Assembly (NCBI GenBank): GCA_021797825.1
Contig: JAJZZA010000033.1
Span: 1-35,207 of the forward strand
DNA: 35,207 nucleotides
Direction: 5' to 3'
Source: Bacillota bacterium
GTDB lineage: Bacteria > Bacillota > Sulfobacillia > Sulfobacillales > Sulfobacillaceae
In this document: positions 1-8,275 of the stretch, piece by piece
Numbering within the stretch: position 1 is the first letter of the stretch
Layout: every line of letters starts with the position of its first letter
Position numbers and translations under genes: made by a program
Notes under the pieces: model-generated
The model's database searches: none
Seen by the model: the letters and a program-made list of their open reading frames with translations, nothing else
What the model was told of the DNA's origin: nothing

Positions 1-33
1 GTCGCGAAAAAATGCCAGGGAAGGAGGGTCACG

Positions 34-657
34 ATGAATATTAGCAGCATCGTTACCTTGGTTCAGTTCTTCTTTGCGGTTGTCATCGGCCTCTATTTTT
101 GGAATCTGTTGAAAAGCCAACAGGGGAATAAGGTAGCGGTGGAACGGGAATCCCGCAAAGAGATGGAGAAACTGCGCAGACTCCGCAGTGTGAGCCTGAC
201 CGAGCCCCTGTCGGAAAAAACCCGGCCAACCCGGTTCGAGGAGGTCATCGGCCAAAACGACGGGATCAAGGCGTTGCGCGCCGCTTTGTGCGGGCCTAAT
301 CCTCAGCACGTTCTGGTCTACGGGCCGCCCGGGGTTGGCAAGACGGCTGCCGCCAGACTCGTGTTGGAAGAGGCCAAACGGATGGCGTGGTCCCCATTTC
401 AAAAGGACGCGCGGTTTGTCGAGCTTGATGCCACCACCGCGCGATTTGACGAGCGGGGTATTGCGGACCCCATGACGTGGCTGCGACTCATACCGCCAGC
501 GGGCCGAGGCGACCCGGATTACGAGGCGGAAGTGCCATCCCTGCGTGACCCGTCCGGCCAGGGGGTTTGGGCCTGCCATTGCAAAGGGGCCAGCTGGGGA
601 TTGCCGAGGATTTCCGCCAAATCCAGCCTCCATCGCAACTCGATGCCGTCCCGGTAA
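34..657 (+). CDS. lonB: LonB protease, 5' segment of a gene split by an inserted element
   Basis: This is the N-terminal part of the ATP-dependent Lon-like protease LonB, which in Bacillus is a sporulation (forespore) protease. It starts at ATG 34 behind AAGGAGG at 21-27. Residues about 5-22 form a membrane anchor, as in LonB. Walker A GPPGVGKT lies at residues 97-104, and the conserved stretch DATTARFDERGIAD ends at residue 145. LonB identity stops at position 470; the codons after it (471-657, about 62 residues) come from the inserted element and lie antisense to the recombinase gene. As it stands the product would be a 207-aa protein with Walker A but no Walker B, sensor or protease domain. 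The rest of the gene is at 13847-15106 and joins in frame at the GGACCC core. Confidence 0.93.
   Translation: MNISSIVTLVQFFFAVVIGLYFWNLLKSQQGNKVAVERESRKEMEKLRRLRSVSLTEPLSEKTRPTRFEEVIGQNDGIKALRAALCGPNPQHVLVYGPPGVGKTAAARLVLEEAKRMAWSPFQKDARFVELDATTARFDERGIADPMTWLRLIPPAGRGDPDYEAEVPSLRDPSGQGVWACHCKGASWGLPRISAKSSLHRNSMPSR
465..470. other. Left attachment core (attL), GGACCC
   Basis: The hexamer GGACCC occurs exactly where LonB homology ends on the left. The same hexamer sits at 13846-13851, where LonB homology resumes. Left of the core is lonB sequence (codons for R-G-I-A); right of it is element DNA. In both copies the core is read in the same frame (GAC codon at 466-468 and 13847-13849), so crossover within it leaves lonB seamless. 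A short identical core is typical of large serine recombinase sites. The exact crossover dinucleotide cannot be fixed from one sequence. Confidence 0.85.
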
Positions 658-2258
658 ACGATAACCTGCTCGAACAGCTGCCGTAAGAGCCGTTTCTGCT
701 TTGCGGGGTCGCTTACCAAAAACCGCTGCCAAAAATCCGGCGCCACCGACTGAAACTCCGTGAGGTTGGCCAAGCGTTGTTCGACCTCGCAACCTTGCCG
801 CTCCAGCCGTTGCCGATCGTCTTGCGCGGCTTTCAGTGCCGCGCGGGCGCTCTGGATTTGTTCGGCCAAAAATTCTTCGGGATACCAACTGTCTTCAGGG
901 CGCAGCAAGTACTTATTAAGACGCGCCGTCCATTCACTGAGCAATCGCTCCGCTTGCGCTTCGCGCCGACGCCCGAGACCCAGGCGCTCCGTATGCTGAA
1001 AGGCGCCCTGGCTGATCTGGCGGCGTAATTCCTGATAGAGTTCGTTGGAGTCCATGCCTTGCAAGACTTCGCGCGCGGCCGCAAGAACTGCGCTATCCAG
1101 ACGCGTGACGGAATATCCGAGCTGTCCCGCGCAGCGCTGTCCTCCGTAGCGGTTGCGGTCGATGTATCGGGGATAGCGGTAGCGGACTTTCGTGCCATCT
1201 TTGAGCGTTTTGACGGGCATGGCCCAGCCCGCGGTCAGGGGTCCGCCGCAATAGCCGCATCGAAGAATTCCAGTCAACAACAACGCGCCGGATTCCGCCC
1301 GGGAACGACGGGTGCGGTCCTCGACCCCGTCGTGCCGATGCGGATTCCAACGGGCCATGCGAGCTTGCGCCTGGCGCCACGTATCCCAGGGGATGATTTC
1401 CCATTCGGCAATCGTGTCCGGGGCGATAATGATTTCGGGCGAATCGGGCGGGCGATGACGCCAATTGCCGGTTGCCTTATCGCGGTAATGACGCCCGTAG
1501 GCGGGACGGCCGGCCACGGTGGGGTTCTTAATAATGTCGCGCACCGTCGTGTCCCGCCATTCTTTGCCGTTGCGCAGGCGATACCCCAGTTCGTTCAGCT
1601 TCCGGGCAATCGTCGTGGTCCCCCGTTCTTCGCCGAGATACATCCGGAAAATTTCGCGGACGACGGCCGCTTCGGACGCGTCGATCTCGAGGGAGGATTG
1701 GCCGCCGTTTTTTTGTCGGCCGCCGTCCATCAGGCGAAACCCATAAGGGGGACGCCCGCCCGTCCAAATTCCCTTCTGCGCCATCTGGCGCATCTTGGCG
1801 CTGACCCGGACGGACGTATTAACGCTTTCCATCTCCGCCTGCCATCCCTCCACGAAGCGCAGAAGTTTATCCATTTGGGTTTCGATGGTCAATTCTCTGC
1901 CGGTTCCATCATCGGCTACGGACCAGACCGCGACGCCCAAGCGGTACAAAAAGGACAGCAAGGTGGGGTATTCCAACGATACGCGAGAAAGCCGATCGTA
2001 CTTGAAGATGACCAGAACGTCGAAAAGCCCCCGTTTGGCTTCTGCCAGCACCTCTTGCAAGACACGGCGGTCCTCGCTGCTGTTGGACCAGGCCGAGACC
2101 CCTTCCTCGGCAAATTCGTGCACCAGGTTCCAGTCGGGACGTGACGCCACAAACCGTCGAATAGCCTCTCGCTGCATGGGCAGGGTCTCTTCATCATCGC
2201 GGTGTTTTTTGGCCTGGCGTTGTGTCGAAACGCGCAAAAGAGCGGCGATCCGGGTCAT
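519..2258 (-). CDS. Large serine site-specific recombinase
   Basis: The 579-aa protein has the layout of large serine integrases (SpoIVCA, SprA, TndX type). An N-terminal resolvase domain carries the catalytic serine in RVSTQRQ (Ser11) and the conserved YDRLSR. A recombinase DNA-binding domain follows (around GGRPPYGFRL to NPTVAGRPAYG), then a zinc-ribbon region beginning RCGYCGGPL, and a C-terminal coiled-coil-rich segment before residue 540. In the ribbon the CxxC is clear but only one further Cys (QRCAG) is evident, so one ligand may be replaced. It is the last gene at the left end and is transcribed toward attL, antisense to the interrupted lonB. The ATG overlaps the stop of the upstream small gene (ATGA), implying translational coupling. 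It is the obvious candidate for integrating and excising the element. Confidence 0.95.
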   Translation of the reverse strand: MTRIAALLRVSTQRQAKKHRDDEETLPMQREAIRRFVASRPDWNLVHEFAEEGVSAWSNSSEDRRVLQEVLAEAKRGLFDVLVIFKYDRLSRVSLEYPTLLSFLYRLGVAVWSVADDGTGRELTIETQMDKLLRFVEGWQAEMESVNTSVRVSAKMRQMAQKGIWTGGRPPYGFRLMDGGRQKNGGQSSLEIDASEAAVVREIFRMYLGEERGTTTIARKLNELGYRLRNGKEWRDTTVRDIIKNPTVAGRPAYGRHYRDKATGNWRHRPPDSPEIIIAPDTIAEWEIIPWDTWRQAQARMARWNPHRHDGVEDRTRRSRAESGALLLTGILRCGYCGGPLTAGWAMPVKTLKDGTKVRYRYPRYIDRNRYGGQRCAGQLGYSVTRLDSAVLAAAREVLQGMDSNELYQELRRQISQGAFQHTERLGLGRRREAQAERLLSEWTARLNKYLLRPEDSWYPEEFLAEQIQSARAALKAAQDDRQRLERQGCEVEQRLANLTEFQSVAPDFWQRFLVSDPAKQKRLLRQLFEQVIVYRDGIELRWRLDLAEILGNPQLAPLQWQAQTPWPDGSRRDGTSAS

Positions 2259-2485
2259 TTGTCTTCGCCTCCAGAGGCTCTGGGGATTTCCCGCACGCCG
2301 GCGGACTGTCGTTGCACGGTCACGGTCCGTTCGTATTCGACAAAATGGTCATACAAAATTTCCACGGCTGCAGCCACCAATCCCTCGCGGCTCGCCCCCC
2401 GTTCGGGTTCGGGGAACACGTGATGGACCGCCATGGGGACTGGATCTTTAGGTTTTGATGTGCACTGGAATGATCCGTGGTCCAC
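2255..2485 (-). CDS. Small 76-aa protein coupled to the recombinase; candidate directionality factor
   Basis: GTG at 2485 is preceded on the minus strand by a strong AGGAGGGA site (2491-2498) at a spacing of five, and the stop overlaps the recombinase start in an ATGA. This start is preferred over the longer open frame running back to 2590, which lacks such a site. The product is small, charged and has no membrane segment. Its middle (REGLVAAAVEILYDHFVEYE) looks helical. I do not recognise the family. Recombination directionality factors of large serine integrases are small, unrelated in sequence and often encoded near the integrase (SprB of SPbeta is about 58 aa), so size and coupling make that role possible, but this is inference from position only. 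Confidence 0.6.
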   Translation of the reverse strand: MDHGSFQCTSKPKDPVPMAVHHVFPEPERGASREGLVAAAVEILYDHFVEYERTVTVQRQSAGVREIPRASGGEDK

Positions 2486-3183
2486 AAAAATCCCTCCTGA
2501 TTCTAGCATGCCCTCGCCACGGCCTGGCAAACCAAAAAATGGCACGCGACGAAAGACCAGGCACGGTTGCACGGACCGCGGAGTTTTCACGTTATCCCTC
2601 CTCGGACAAGTCAGGGTGACTCCTGTGCATGGAAGTCGGAGGGGTCAGCTTGATTAAAGGTGTCGGCTGGGAGACCCGGCTTTCGGGCCGGGGTGGCCGA
2701 TGTTCTGGCAGCCGGATTTTGTGGCGGGAAGCGGACTTTGATTGGTGAAGACCGGTTGGCGGGGGTTGGCGTTGGCAATGCCGGTGACCGCCGTGGTTTG
2801 GGTCCTGTTTTCGCTTGTCTCCGGTTGGCGCGGCATCCTTTTGCTATACTCCTCGCGTCTCACAATTGATGATTTAGGGAGCCGACTTGAAGACTGGGAA
2901 TTGAGACCTCCACGTCCCCATAGCGCGTCATCGAGCAGGAAACTATCGTTCAGTCCTTGAAGGACTTCCGGATGCATTGGTGAGGAAAACCATCACAACT
3001 TAGCCGCGAGAAGTATAGCCGACGCGGGCGACGTGGTCTTTCGGTGCCCCGCCGGCGGGTTCATGGTCCCGCTCGGCCATCGCGGCGGGAGCGTTCATGC
3101 GATGCGGTCGCAACCCGGCGGTGGCACCGGTTTCCGCCAGGGTGAGGAGGCTGGCGCTTAAGCGGAAGGTTCTGCCGCCTCGG
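2486..3183. other. Non-coding spacer with one promoter-like site
   Basis: No reading frame here has a convincing start, ribosome binding site or recognisable protein family. An extended -10 motif, TGC-TATACT, lies on the plus strand at 2842-2850 without a good -35, and no plus-strand gene follows it. A small hairpin, GTCCTTGAAGGAC, sits near 2953-2965. The region resembles spacer or decayed DNA within the element. Confidence 0.5.
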
Positions 3184-4155
3184 CTATTCGGGTTCCTGGC
3201 GTGAAACGGGCATCAACATCAGCAGGGCGTCTTCCGCTTGGATAATCGGATCGTGGGTCACACCAATCGCCACCCGTCCGGCCTGGACGAGCCCCAACAC
3301 CATGGAGGGGCTCTTAGCCCGCACGGCGCTGAGGGGTTGTCCGATCCATTCTGGAGCAATGCGTGCCTCCTTGAGCGTCGTCTGCTCCGATGTCAGTAGA
3401 GACACCAACCAGTCGGCGGCGTGCGGCGTCTCAAGACTTTTGGCCACCGTGTGACCGAGCAGATCTTGGGCGGCGACGCTGTGGGTCACGCCGAGGTCCT
3501 TTAAGGTTTGCATGGCGCGGCGGGAGTGGGTAATGGCGAAAATGGGCACTTCCGGAGCCAGATGCTTGGCTTCCAGCGCGGCCATCAGCACCTCGCCGTC
3601 AGTCTGGCCCACGACCACAATCTGTCGGGCGGAGGCCAGATGCGCTTTGGCCAGCACGTGGGCGTTGGTGGGATCGCCGTTGATCGAGGGCAGGTCGGCC
3701 GGCAAGTGGTTCGCGTCAACATTGGATACCAATACGACATGCTGATGTTCGTGCATCAAGTCCGGCAACAAATGGGCGAGGAGCGGGCTATCGCCCAATA
3801 CCACCAGATGATTGCGCATCTTGTCCAGAGTCATTCCGAGAACCCTCCTTATGTGCAGGGATGCCATGCTGGCGGCCCACCCGGCAAACGCGGCCCCGGC
3901 CAGCGGGATGGTTGTCAGCATGGTTGCCATGGCGACAAGACGCCCGGCGGGGTTGTGCGGGGTAACGTCGCCATAGCCGACGGTCGTGACGGTGGTGACA
4001 GCCCAGTAGATGGCCACGAAAAGCGACACATGCTGCGTCCAGGCAAACAGCAGGGCGCCCGTCAAGGTGGTGCCCAGCGCGAAAAGGGACAGCGTCAGCG
4101 TTTGATGCCGCGTCATGCGTTTCCACATTACCATCACAAAGAACGGAATCGTCAC
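3184..4155 (-). CDS. RCK-domain potassium channel
   Basis: This 323-aa membrane protein is a two-helix K+ channel of the MthK/YugO type. It has a first transmembrane helix (about residues 20-40), a pore helix with the selectivity filter TVGYGD (58-63), and a second helix (about 70-95). A cytoplasmic RCK/TrkA-N Rossmann domain begins at NHLVVLGDSPL, and a TrkA-C-like domain forms the C-terminus (from about residue 245). The filter is intact, so it should conduct K+, gated by a ligand of the RCK domain. The GTG start at 4155 is only two bases from AGGAGG (4158-4163), unusually close, so the true start could lie slightly downstream. It stands alone between the recombinase operon and an unknown gene and has no evident link to either. 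Confidence 0.88.
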   Translation of the reverse strand: MTIPFFVMVMWKRMTRHQTLTLSLFALGTTLTGALLFAWTQHVSLFVAIYWAVTTVTTVGYGDVTPHNPAGRLVAMATMLTTIPLAGAAFAGWAASMASLHIRRVLGMTLDKMRNHLVVLGDSPLLAHLLPDLMHEHQHVVLVSNVDANHLPADLPSINGDPTNAHVLAKAHLASARQIVVVGQTDGEVLMAALEAKHLAPEVPIFAITHSRRAMQTLKDLGVTHSVAAQDLLGHTVAKSLETPHAADWLVSLLTSEQTTLKEARIAPEWIGQPLSAVRAKSPSMVLGLVQAGRVAIGVTHDPIIQAEDALLMLMPVSRQEPE

Positions 4156-4249
4156 CGCCTCCTATTCCCGGTAAGAACGGGCGCATTGCGATGTCTGACT
4201 ACGGTTGCACAGGCCGCGCAGGCTCTGCAGAATATTTCGCTGACCTCTA

Positions 4250-4642
4250 TCAGCGCGCTGCGCGCCGCTGCCCCTTTTGCCCTGGCGGGCAAACCGCGGC
4301 ATCCGCGCGAAGCACTGCGGCCAGCGTCTCCAGGGCAATTTCCCTATCCTTGAGCGACCCGGCATTGGGCCAAATCTCGTTGTAGACGACGGTTGCGCCG
4401 TCAATCACGATGACTGGCACCTCACTACCGGCAAACGGGCTGGCCAAAAAAACCGCACGGGTTGAAGGCGGGAAATCGACACCCTGGCATTGCAGGGTGC
4501 GCCAAGTCGCCTTCGCCCGGCTTTCCGCGAGGCGGATTTGTGCTGGCACATCGTCGGAAACGCGGATCGCGTCGTGGCTGTCGCCCAGGTCGGCGCCGCA
4601 GGTGCGTAAGACGGCCACGAAAAAATTGAGGCGAGAAGCCAT
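4250..4642 (-). CDS. Hypothetical protein, 130 aa
   Basis: I do not recognise this protein. The ATG at 4642 follows a GAGAAGGGAG-type ribosome binding site at usual spacing and is preferred over an upstream in-frame start at 4684. The sequence is soluble, with two visible cysteines (RTCGA near the start, TLQCQG in the middle) and a hydrophobic strand VPVIVIDGATVVYNEIWPN that could be the core of a small thioredoxin-like or alpha/beta fold. The C-terminus is basic (PPGQKGQRRAAR). It lies 94 bp upstream of the K+ channel start on the same strand, so co-transcription is possible. Confidence 0.6.
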   Translation of the reverse strand: MASRLNFFVAVLRTCGADLGDSHDAIRVSDDVPAQIRLAESRAKATWRTLQCQGVDFPPSTRAVFLASPFAGSEVPVIVIDGATVVYNEIWPNAGSLKDREIALETLAAVLRADAAVCPPGQKGQRRAAR

Positions 4643-4788
4643 GTGGAGTCTCCCTTCTCCGAGATCCCCGGGCCGAAGGCCCACCAGCGGTCGGGGTGCC
4701 TATCTTCGAATCGGCCGAAAGGCGTTGACGGCCAGGGTGTTCATTGCCGCGACGCGCCGTGCGCGCATCCTCGACGCCAATCTTGTTT

Positions 4789-4797
4789 GTTATAGCA
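4789..4797 (-). promoter_or_regulatory. Extended -10 promoter candidate for the 130-aa gene
   Basis: On the minus strand the motif TGC-TATAAC (4797 to 4789) is a good extended -10 element in an AT-rich pocket within GC-rich DNA. A recognisable -35 at 16-18 bp is missing. It lies about 145 bp upstream of the 130-aa gene and points toward it and the K+ channel. Confidence 0.35.
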
Positions 4798-4924
4798 TAT
4801 CACCCAAAAGGCCCGACCGCCGCGGGCAAGCGGGATGCGCAAGCGGCCTGGCACCCCGAAAGGGGGAGCGGGCGCGCCGTCGCGGGCGAATCGGTCAAGA
4901 ACCGTTCGGTTCGATGCTGACGCA

Positions 4925-5590
4925 CTCACGAAATGGCAACGGCTCGACAATTCCTTGGTGGAGATCGCATTTTGGCGAGACTAATCACCGTATTGACCCA
5001 GTGAAACACCTCGGGCGCCTCGGGGGACCACCACTTAAGGTCACCCGGTGGTCCGCGTGATGGGCTTTCGCGCCGACCGTGGAGATGTCGGCACCATCAC
5101 TCAGCCGTACCCCGTACTGGTCAACCCGCCGTTTCAGCACGTCTAACACCGCGGCCTTCTTTAACGACTCGACAGGTTGCAAAAAGGCATAGGGCGGATG
5201 GCCTTTTTCATGCAAACTCACCCCGACTATCACGGGACCGTGGTCCGTCGCGCGGCCCCATTTGCCCGTCCCATGACTGACGCCGCCAAAATAGGCGGCG
5301 TCGAGCTCTACCAATCCGCCCAACGGCCATTGCGATCGGTTATCGCCCACTCAATATCGAGTAACCCCAGTTCGCGGCTGAACGCGAGCGCCGATTCCCA
5401 TCCCCCTTATCCGGAGAGCTCCTGCGGCATTATGGGGGTATCGGCAAATGGGGAGTGTCTCCCAAACAATCGCGTGGTCACGCCATTCGTTCGTCGAACG
5501 TGCCCCATAAGCATAAATTAAGCTGGCCCACTTCCAGTAATCCTGTGAGCAACGCCTCGCCTCTTCATCTTCCCGGAGACTGCCCATAAT
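4925..5590 (-). pseudogene. Decayed IS1595-type (ISXO2-like) transposase
   Basis: The best-preserved part (4985-5350) reads LVELDAAYFGG, then GPVIVGVSLHEKGHPPYAFLQPV and GVRLSDGADIS. This matches the DDE catalytic core of ISXO2/IS1595 transposases, where ELDExYFG carries the first acidic residue. After SGGPP the homology moves to another frame (EVFHWVNTVISLAKC), and upstream the helix-turn-helix and zinc-ribbon part is scattered over several frames with stops. It is therefore frameshifted at both ends and non-functional. The second residue after ELD is Ala instead of Glu. Terminal inverted repeats were not identified. The remnant shows the element has hosted insertion sequences long enough for one to decay. 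Confidence 0.75.
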
Positions 5591-6033
5591 TGCCGGTTTC
5601 CGTGAACCGGGATGCGAGACATTTCTGACCTTTTGCGTCTGGCCGGACCAACCCCGCGGCGCTTACCCCGCCGGAATGGGTTGCGGGCGGTAGACCAGCG
5701 TTGCACCACCGCCAGACTGGAACGAATGGGCTGCGGCCATGACGGTATGGGCATGACGCCGCGCCAACGCCAGCTTTACCGGGCGCCCGCTGCAGCCTCG
5801 GGTGCAGTCGTCCCAGGGGCCTCATCCCGAGGTGATGCGCGCCAGACTCGGCCCCCGCACCGGGAAAATGCGGGGGGCCAGTCGCGGTTTAAGGACGGGG
5901 AGCGATTACGCCCCGAGCTGGCTGGCGCTTGACAGCCGATAGGTAGCCTCGGATAGGTACCATCGTGGCATTTGCCAGGGTCTTTCGCAACAAGCCGCGG
6001 ATCGTTGACCTGCGGCCCCTTGGGGTTCGTCGC
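5591..6033. other. Non-coding or decayed DNA
   Basis: No intact gene is visible. On the minus strand a short stretch around 5680-5790 reads GRPVKLALARR, reminiscent of the Gly-Arg-Pro-Val-Lys motif of xanthine dehydrogenase-type molybdopterin subunits. It ends at a stop and has no flanking support, so it may be chance or a remnant. Confidence 0.35.
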
Positions 6034-6498
6034 CTATCCGCAACAGAACGTCAGGAAATCGCTCTGAATCGTACGCACCGCTTGCTGCAAGTGCTGCTGT
6101 TCCAGCGAGGTCCACGCGTGTGGTGCCTTGGTATTATGCACCGACACCCATCCCGCCACGGACCCGTGAACCAGGATGGGACCCAACATTTGGGACCTCA
6201 CCTGATATTGGGCGGTTAAGGCCGCGGGTGGCTTGATAGCGGCCGTCTCGACATTATCCTGAATAAGGGTGCGCTGTTCCCGCTGCAGGTACTGCACAGT
6301 GGCTAGCTTGCGTTGAGGAAGCGCCACCTCGTGCAACAATGTTGGCACGCCGGGCTCGAGGATTTCGATTAGCACGGCATCCACCTGCCACCCTTGCGGA
6401 GCGTAATCCAGCCGCAGCGTGACGCGTTGACTGTTCGTCGTGTGATGGAGCCGTGCAAGCAGGAAACGCCATGCGCTGAAGGCGGTGTCAGGTGTCAT
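6034..6498 (-). CDS. GAF-domain protein, 154 aa
   Basis: The C-terminal two thirds resemble a GAF small-molecule sensor domain, with the pattern LIQDNVETAA... SQMLGPILVHGSVAGWVSVHNTK... TSLEQQHLQQAVRTI. The N-terminal 45 residues are not recognised, and no HTH, kinase or cyclase output domain is attached. The ATG at 6498 is chosen because GGGGGGAG lies about 10 bases upstream; the in-frame extension to 6546 lacks this. It is the last gene of a four-gene minus-strand operon with the deacetylase, the racemase-superfamily enzyme and the GntR regulator, so it may sense a pathway metabolite; this is inference. Confidence 0.7.
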   Translation of the reverse strand: MTPDTAFSAWRFLLARLHHTTNSQRVTLRLDYAPQGWQVDAVLIEILEPGVPTLLHEVALPQRKLATVQYLQREQRTLIQDNVETAAIKPPAALTAQYQVRSQMLGPILVHGSVAGWVSVHNTKAPHAWTSLEQQHLQQAVRTIQSDFLTFCCG

Positions 6499-6592
6499 TG
6501 GTCGTGCTCCCCCCCTAGCATCCGGCTGGCCGGTGGCGCACCGCACCGGGAACGCTTAATCGTGGTCGCGGCGGCAGACGACCGGGCAGTCT

Positions 6593-7480
6593 TTACACTA
6601 AAGGGCTCTGCGGAAACCGCTCCTGAAAATCCCGCGCGATGGATTCAAAGGTGGCCCACTGAACCCCCGAATGGTCGCTGATATATGATATCAGCCTTTC
6701 GTGCATACTCAGCACTTGTGGTCGCCCACTCACGTCGGGATGAATAGTCATCGTGAAAACCGCATAATCCAGATTGCGGTACACCCAGTCAAATTGGTCC
6801 CGCCACAATGTTTCCACGTCGCGCGGATTGGTGAATCCGTAACTATTGGGGGACTGTTTGACAAACATCATCGGGGGCAAGTCATCCAAGTACCAATTCG
6901 CGGGGATTTCTACCAATCCCGTCTCTTTTCCCCGCACGAGCGGTCGCATCCACGATTCGCTGGGTTGGCTGTAATCGATCACAGTCCACGAATCGCCGAC
7001 CCGAACATAGTATGGCATGACGTCGTGATGCATTAAACTGTGATCATATAGGAACCCGTGGGCAATGAGCAGATCGGCCGTGACGGGGGAGAATTCCCAC
7101 CAGGGCGCGACGTATCCGCGGGGGGCGGAGCCTGTCAGCTGGGTTATCAGTTCGATCGATCGAACTAACACCGCTTCCTCCTGAGCGGGGGTCATGGCGA
7201 TCGGGTTTTCATGAGAATAGCCATGCGCCCCGATTTCATGGCCGGCCTCTACCGCCGCCGCAATTTGCCGCGGAAAGGTTTCCAGGGAATGGCCGGGCAC
7301 AAACCAGGTGGCGGGCAGCGCGTACCGTCGAAACAACTCAACCAGGCGCGGAACACCCACCTCACCGGCGAACATGCCCCGCGAAATGTCGTCGGGTGAG
7401 CGCTCTCCGCCATAGGATCCCAACCAGCCAGCTACCGCATCGACATCCACCCCGTACGCTACGAGAATATGTTTGGCCAT
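6593..7480 (-). CDS. Polysaccharide deacetylase-family amidohydrolase (HpPgdA/PuuE type)
   Basis: The 295-aa protein belongs to the NodB-fold carbohydrate esterase 4 superfamily, in the branch with HpPgdA and PuuE allantoinase. It shows an early YGVDVDA motif (metal and base aspartates), [13 protein letters not shown] (metal-binding His-x3-His) and [11 protein letters not shown]. There is no signal peptide, so it acts in the cytoplasm. Members of this branch often hydrolyse cyclic imides, ureides or other C-N bonds rather than cell-wall glycan. ATG 7480 is preceded by a strong AAAGGAGG (7488-7495); the open frame upstream to 7624 is read-through. It sits 41 bp after the racemase-superfamily gene, consistent with a joint catabolic pathway for a nitrogen-containing or dicarboxylic organic anion. 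Confidence 0.82.
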   Translation of the reverse strand: MAKHILVAYGVDVDAVAGWLGSYGGERSPDDISRGMFAGEVGVPRLVELFRRYALPATWFVPGHSLETFPRQIAAAVEAGHEIGAHGYSHENPIAMTPAQEEAVLVRSIELITQLTGSAPRGYVAPWWEFSPVTADLLIAHGFLYDHSLMHHDVMPYYVRVGDSWTVIDYSQPSESWMRPLVRGKETGLVEIPANWYLDDLPPMMFVKQSPNSYGFTNPRDVETLWRDQFDWVYRNLDYAVFTMTIHPDVSGRPQVLSMHERLISYISDHSGVQWATFESIARDFQERFPQSPLV

Positions 7481-7521
7481 GACCTGGCCTCCTTTAAAGA
7501 TATTTGAGTGTCGGCACATTT

Positions 7522-8268
7522 TTACGAACTCGGCCAGACCGGTTCGAACGGCGGATTCTCGCTCAACAAACGTCCCCATCCGGCAATCGAATGGCGAAGG
7601 CCGATCCTGCTCAGGGCCGCCCAAAGAGTCAGCGTGACGCTATCTAGCACCGGAATGCCCAGTTCCGCCTCCAACTTGGACACCAGGGGTGCTCCCGCCA
7701 AATTGGTGCAATACACGACGACGGCCTCGGTCCTAGCCGCTACATCACGAATCATGAAAGCAATCGTGTTAGCCTCCACCTCGGCAAACTCGCGGTTGCG
7801 CCGCAATCCCAGATGGCGTTCCGCGATGGTCCGCAGGTCGTAGACCGCCAGCGTTTGCATAATCGCATGAGCCACCGCCTCTTCGTACGGCGTCACCAAC
7901 CCGATTTCCTTAAGGCCGAGCACACGGGTGGCCTGCAATAACGCTTGGGTGGTGCTAATCGCGGGAATCCCCGTCTGTTCGGTAATGGCCTGGCAGAGCG
8001 TGCGGTCCGCATCCAAACCCAACCATCCGGCGGACGTGCCATTCCAAGCGATGACGTCGCACTGGGCATGTTGCAGCAGACGCGCGGCTTGGAGCATCGG
8101 AGCAAGCGCAAATTGATCCCGGTGGTCGCGATCCAGACTAATCGCCATGACCGGAAAGCGAGAAAAATGGATGGTGCCGCAGACCCCCGCCATCATTGCA
8201 TAACACTCGGGTTCGAGCACGGTGTTGGACGACGGGGTCAGCATGCCTATGCGAGGAAGTCTGGCCAT
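7522..8268 (-). CDS. Asp/Glu racemase-superfamily enzyme, arylmalonate decarboxylase/maleate isomerase-like
   Basis: The 248-aa protein starts [16 protein letters not shown], a signature of the maleate isomerase/arylmalonate decarboxylase group. Racemases use two catalytic cysteines. Here the first site reads [11 protein letters not shown], with no Cys before Thr-Ser, whereas the second is present in VVYCTNLAG. That one-cysteine pattern (GTS in lobe one, Cys in lobe two) is that of arylmalonate decarboxylase, so decarboxylation or another one-Cys enolate reaction is more likely than racemisation. Substrate is unknown. The ATG at 8268 lies seven bases after the regulator stop, with GAGGTGA overlapping the intergenic gap, implying tight co-translation in the operon. 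Confidence 0.82.
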   Translation of the reverse strand: MARLPRIGMLTPSSNTVLEPECYAMMAGVCGTIHFSRFPVMAISLDRDHRDQFALAPMLQAARLLQHAQCDVIAWNGTSAGWLGLDADRTLCQAITEQTGIPAISTTQALLQATRVLGLKEIGLVTPYEEAVAHAIMQTLAVYDLRTIAERHLGLRRNREFAEVEANTIAFMIRDVAARTEAVVVYCTNLAGAPLVSKLEAELGIPVLDSVTLTLWAALSRIGLRHSIAGWGRLLSENPPFEPVWPSS

Positions 8269-8275
8269 GGTCACC

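Noticed and set aside
1059-2144. Plus-strand open frame of 361 codons over the recombinase
   Set aside because: It is the antisense shadow of the serine recombinase, which has clear motifs; the frame has no recognisable domain.
2500-2505. TAGAAT with a TGC extension (also matching the sigma-G-type CATGCTA) just upstream of the 76-codon gene
   Set aside because: Transcription would start inside the ribosome binding site at 2491-2498, and no matching -35 for sigma-A or sigma-G is present.
2950-3000. CRISPR or tandem repeats
   Set aside because: No regularly spaced direct repeats were seen here or elsewhere in the window; only a short isolated hairpin was found.
5680-5790. Minus-strand GRPVKLALARR resembling xanthine dehydrogenase large subunits
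   Set aside because: Only a few residues match, the frame ends soon after, and no other part of such a gene is nearby.
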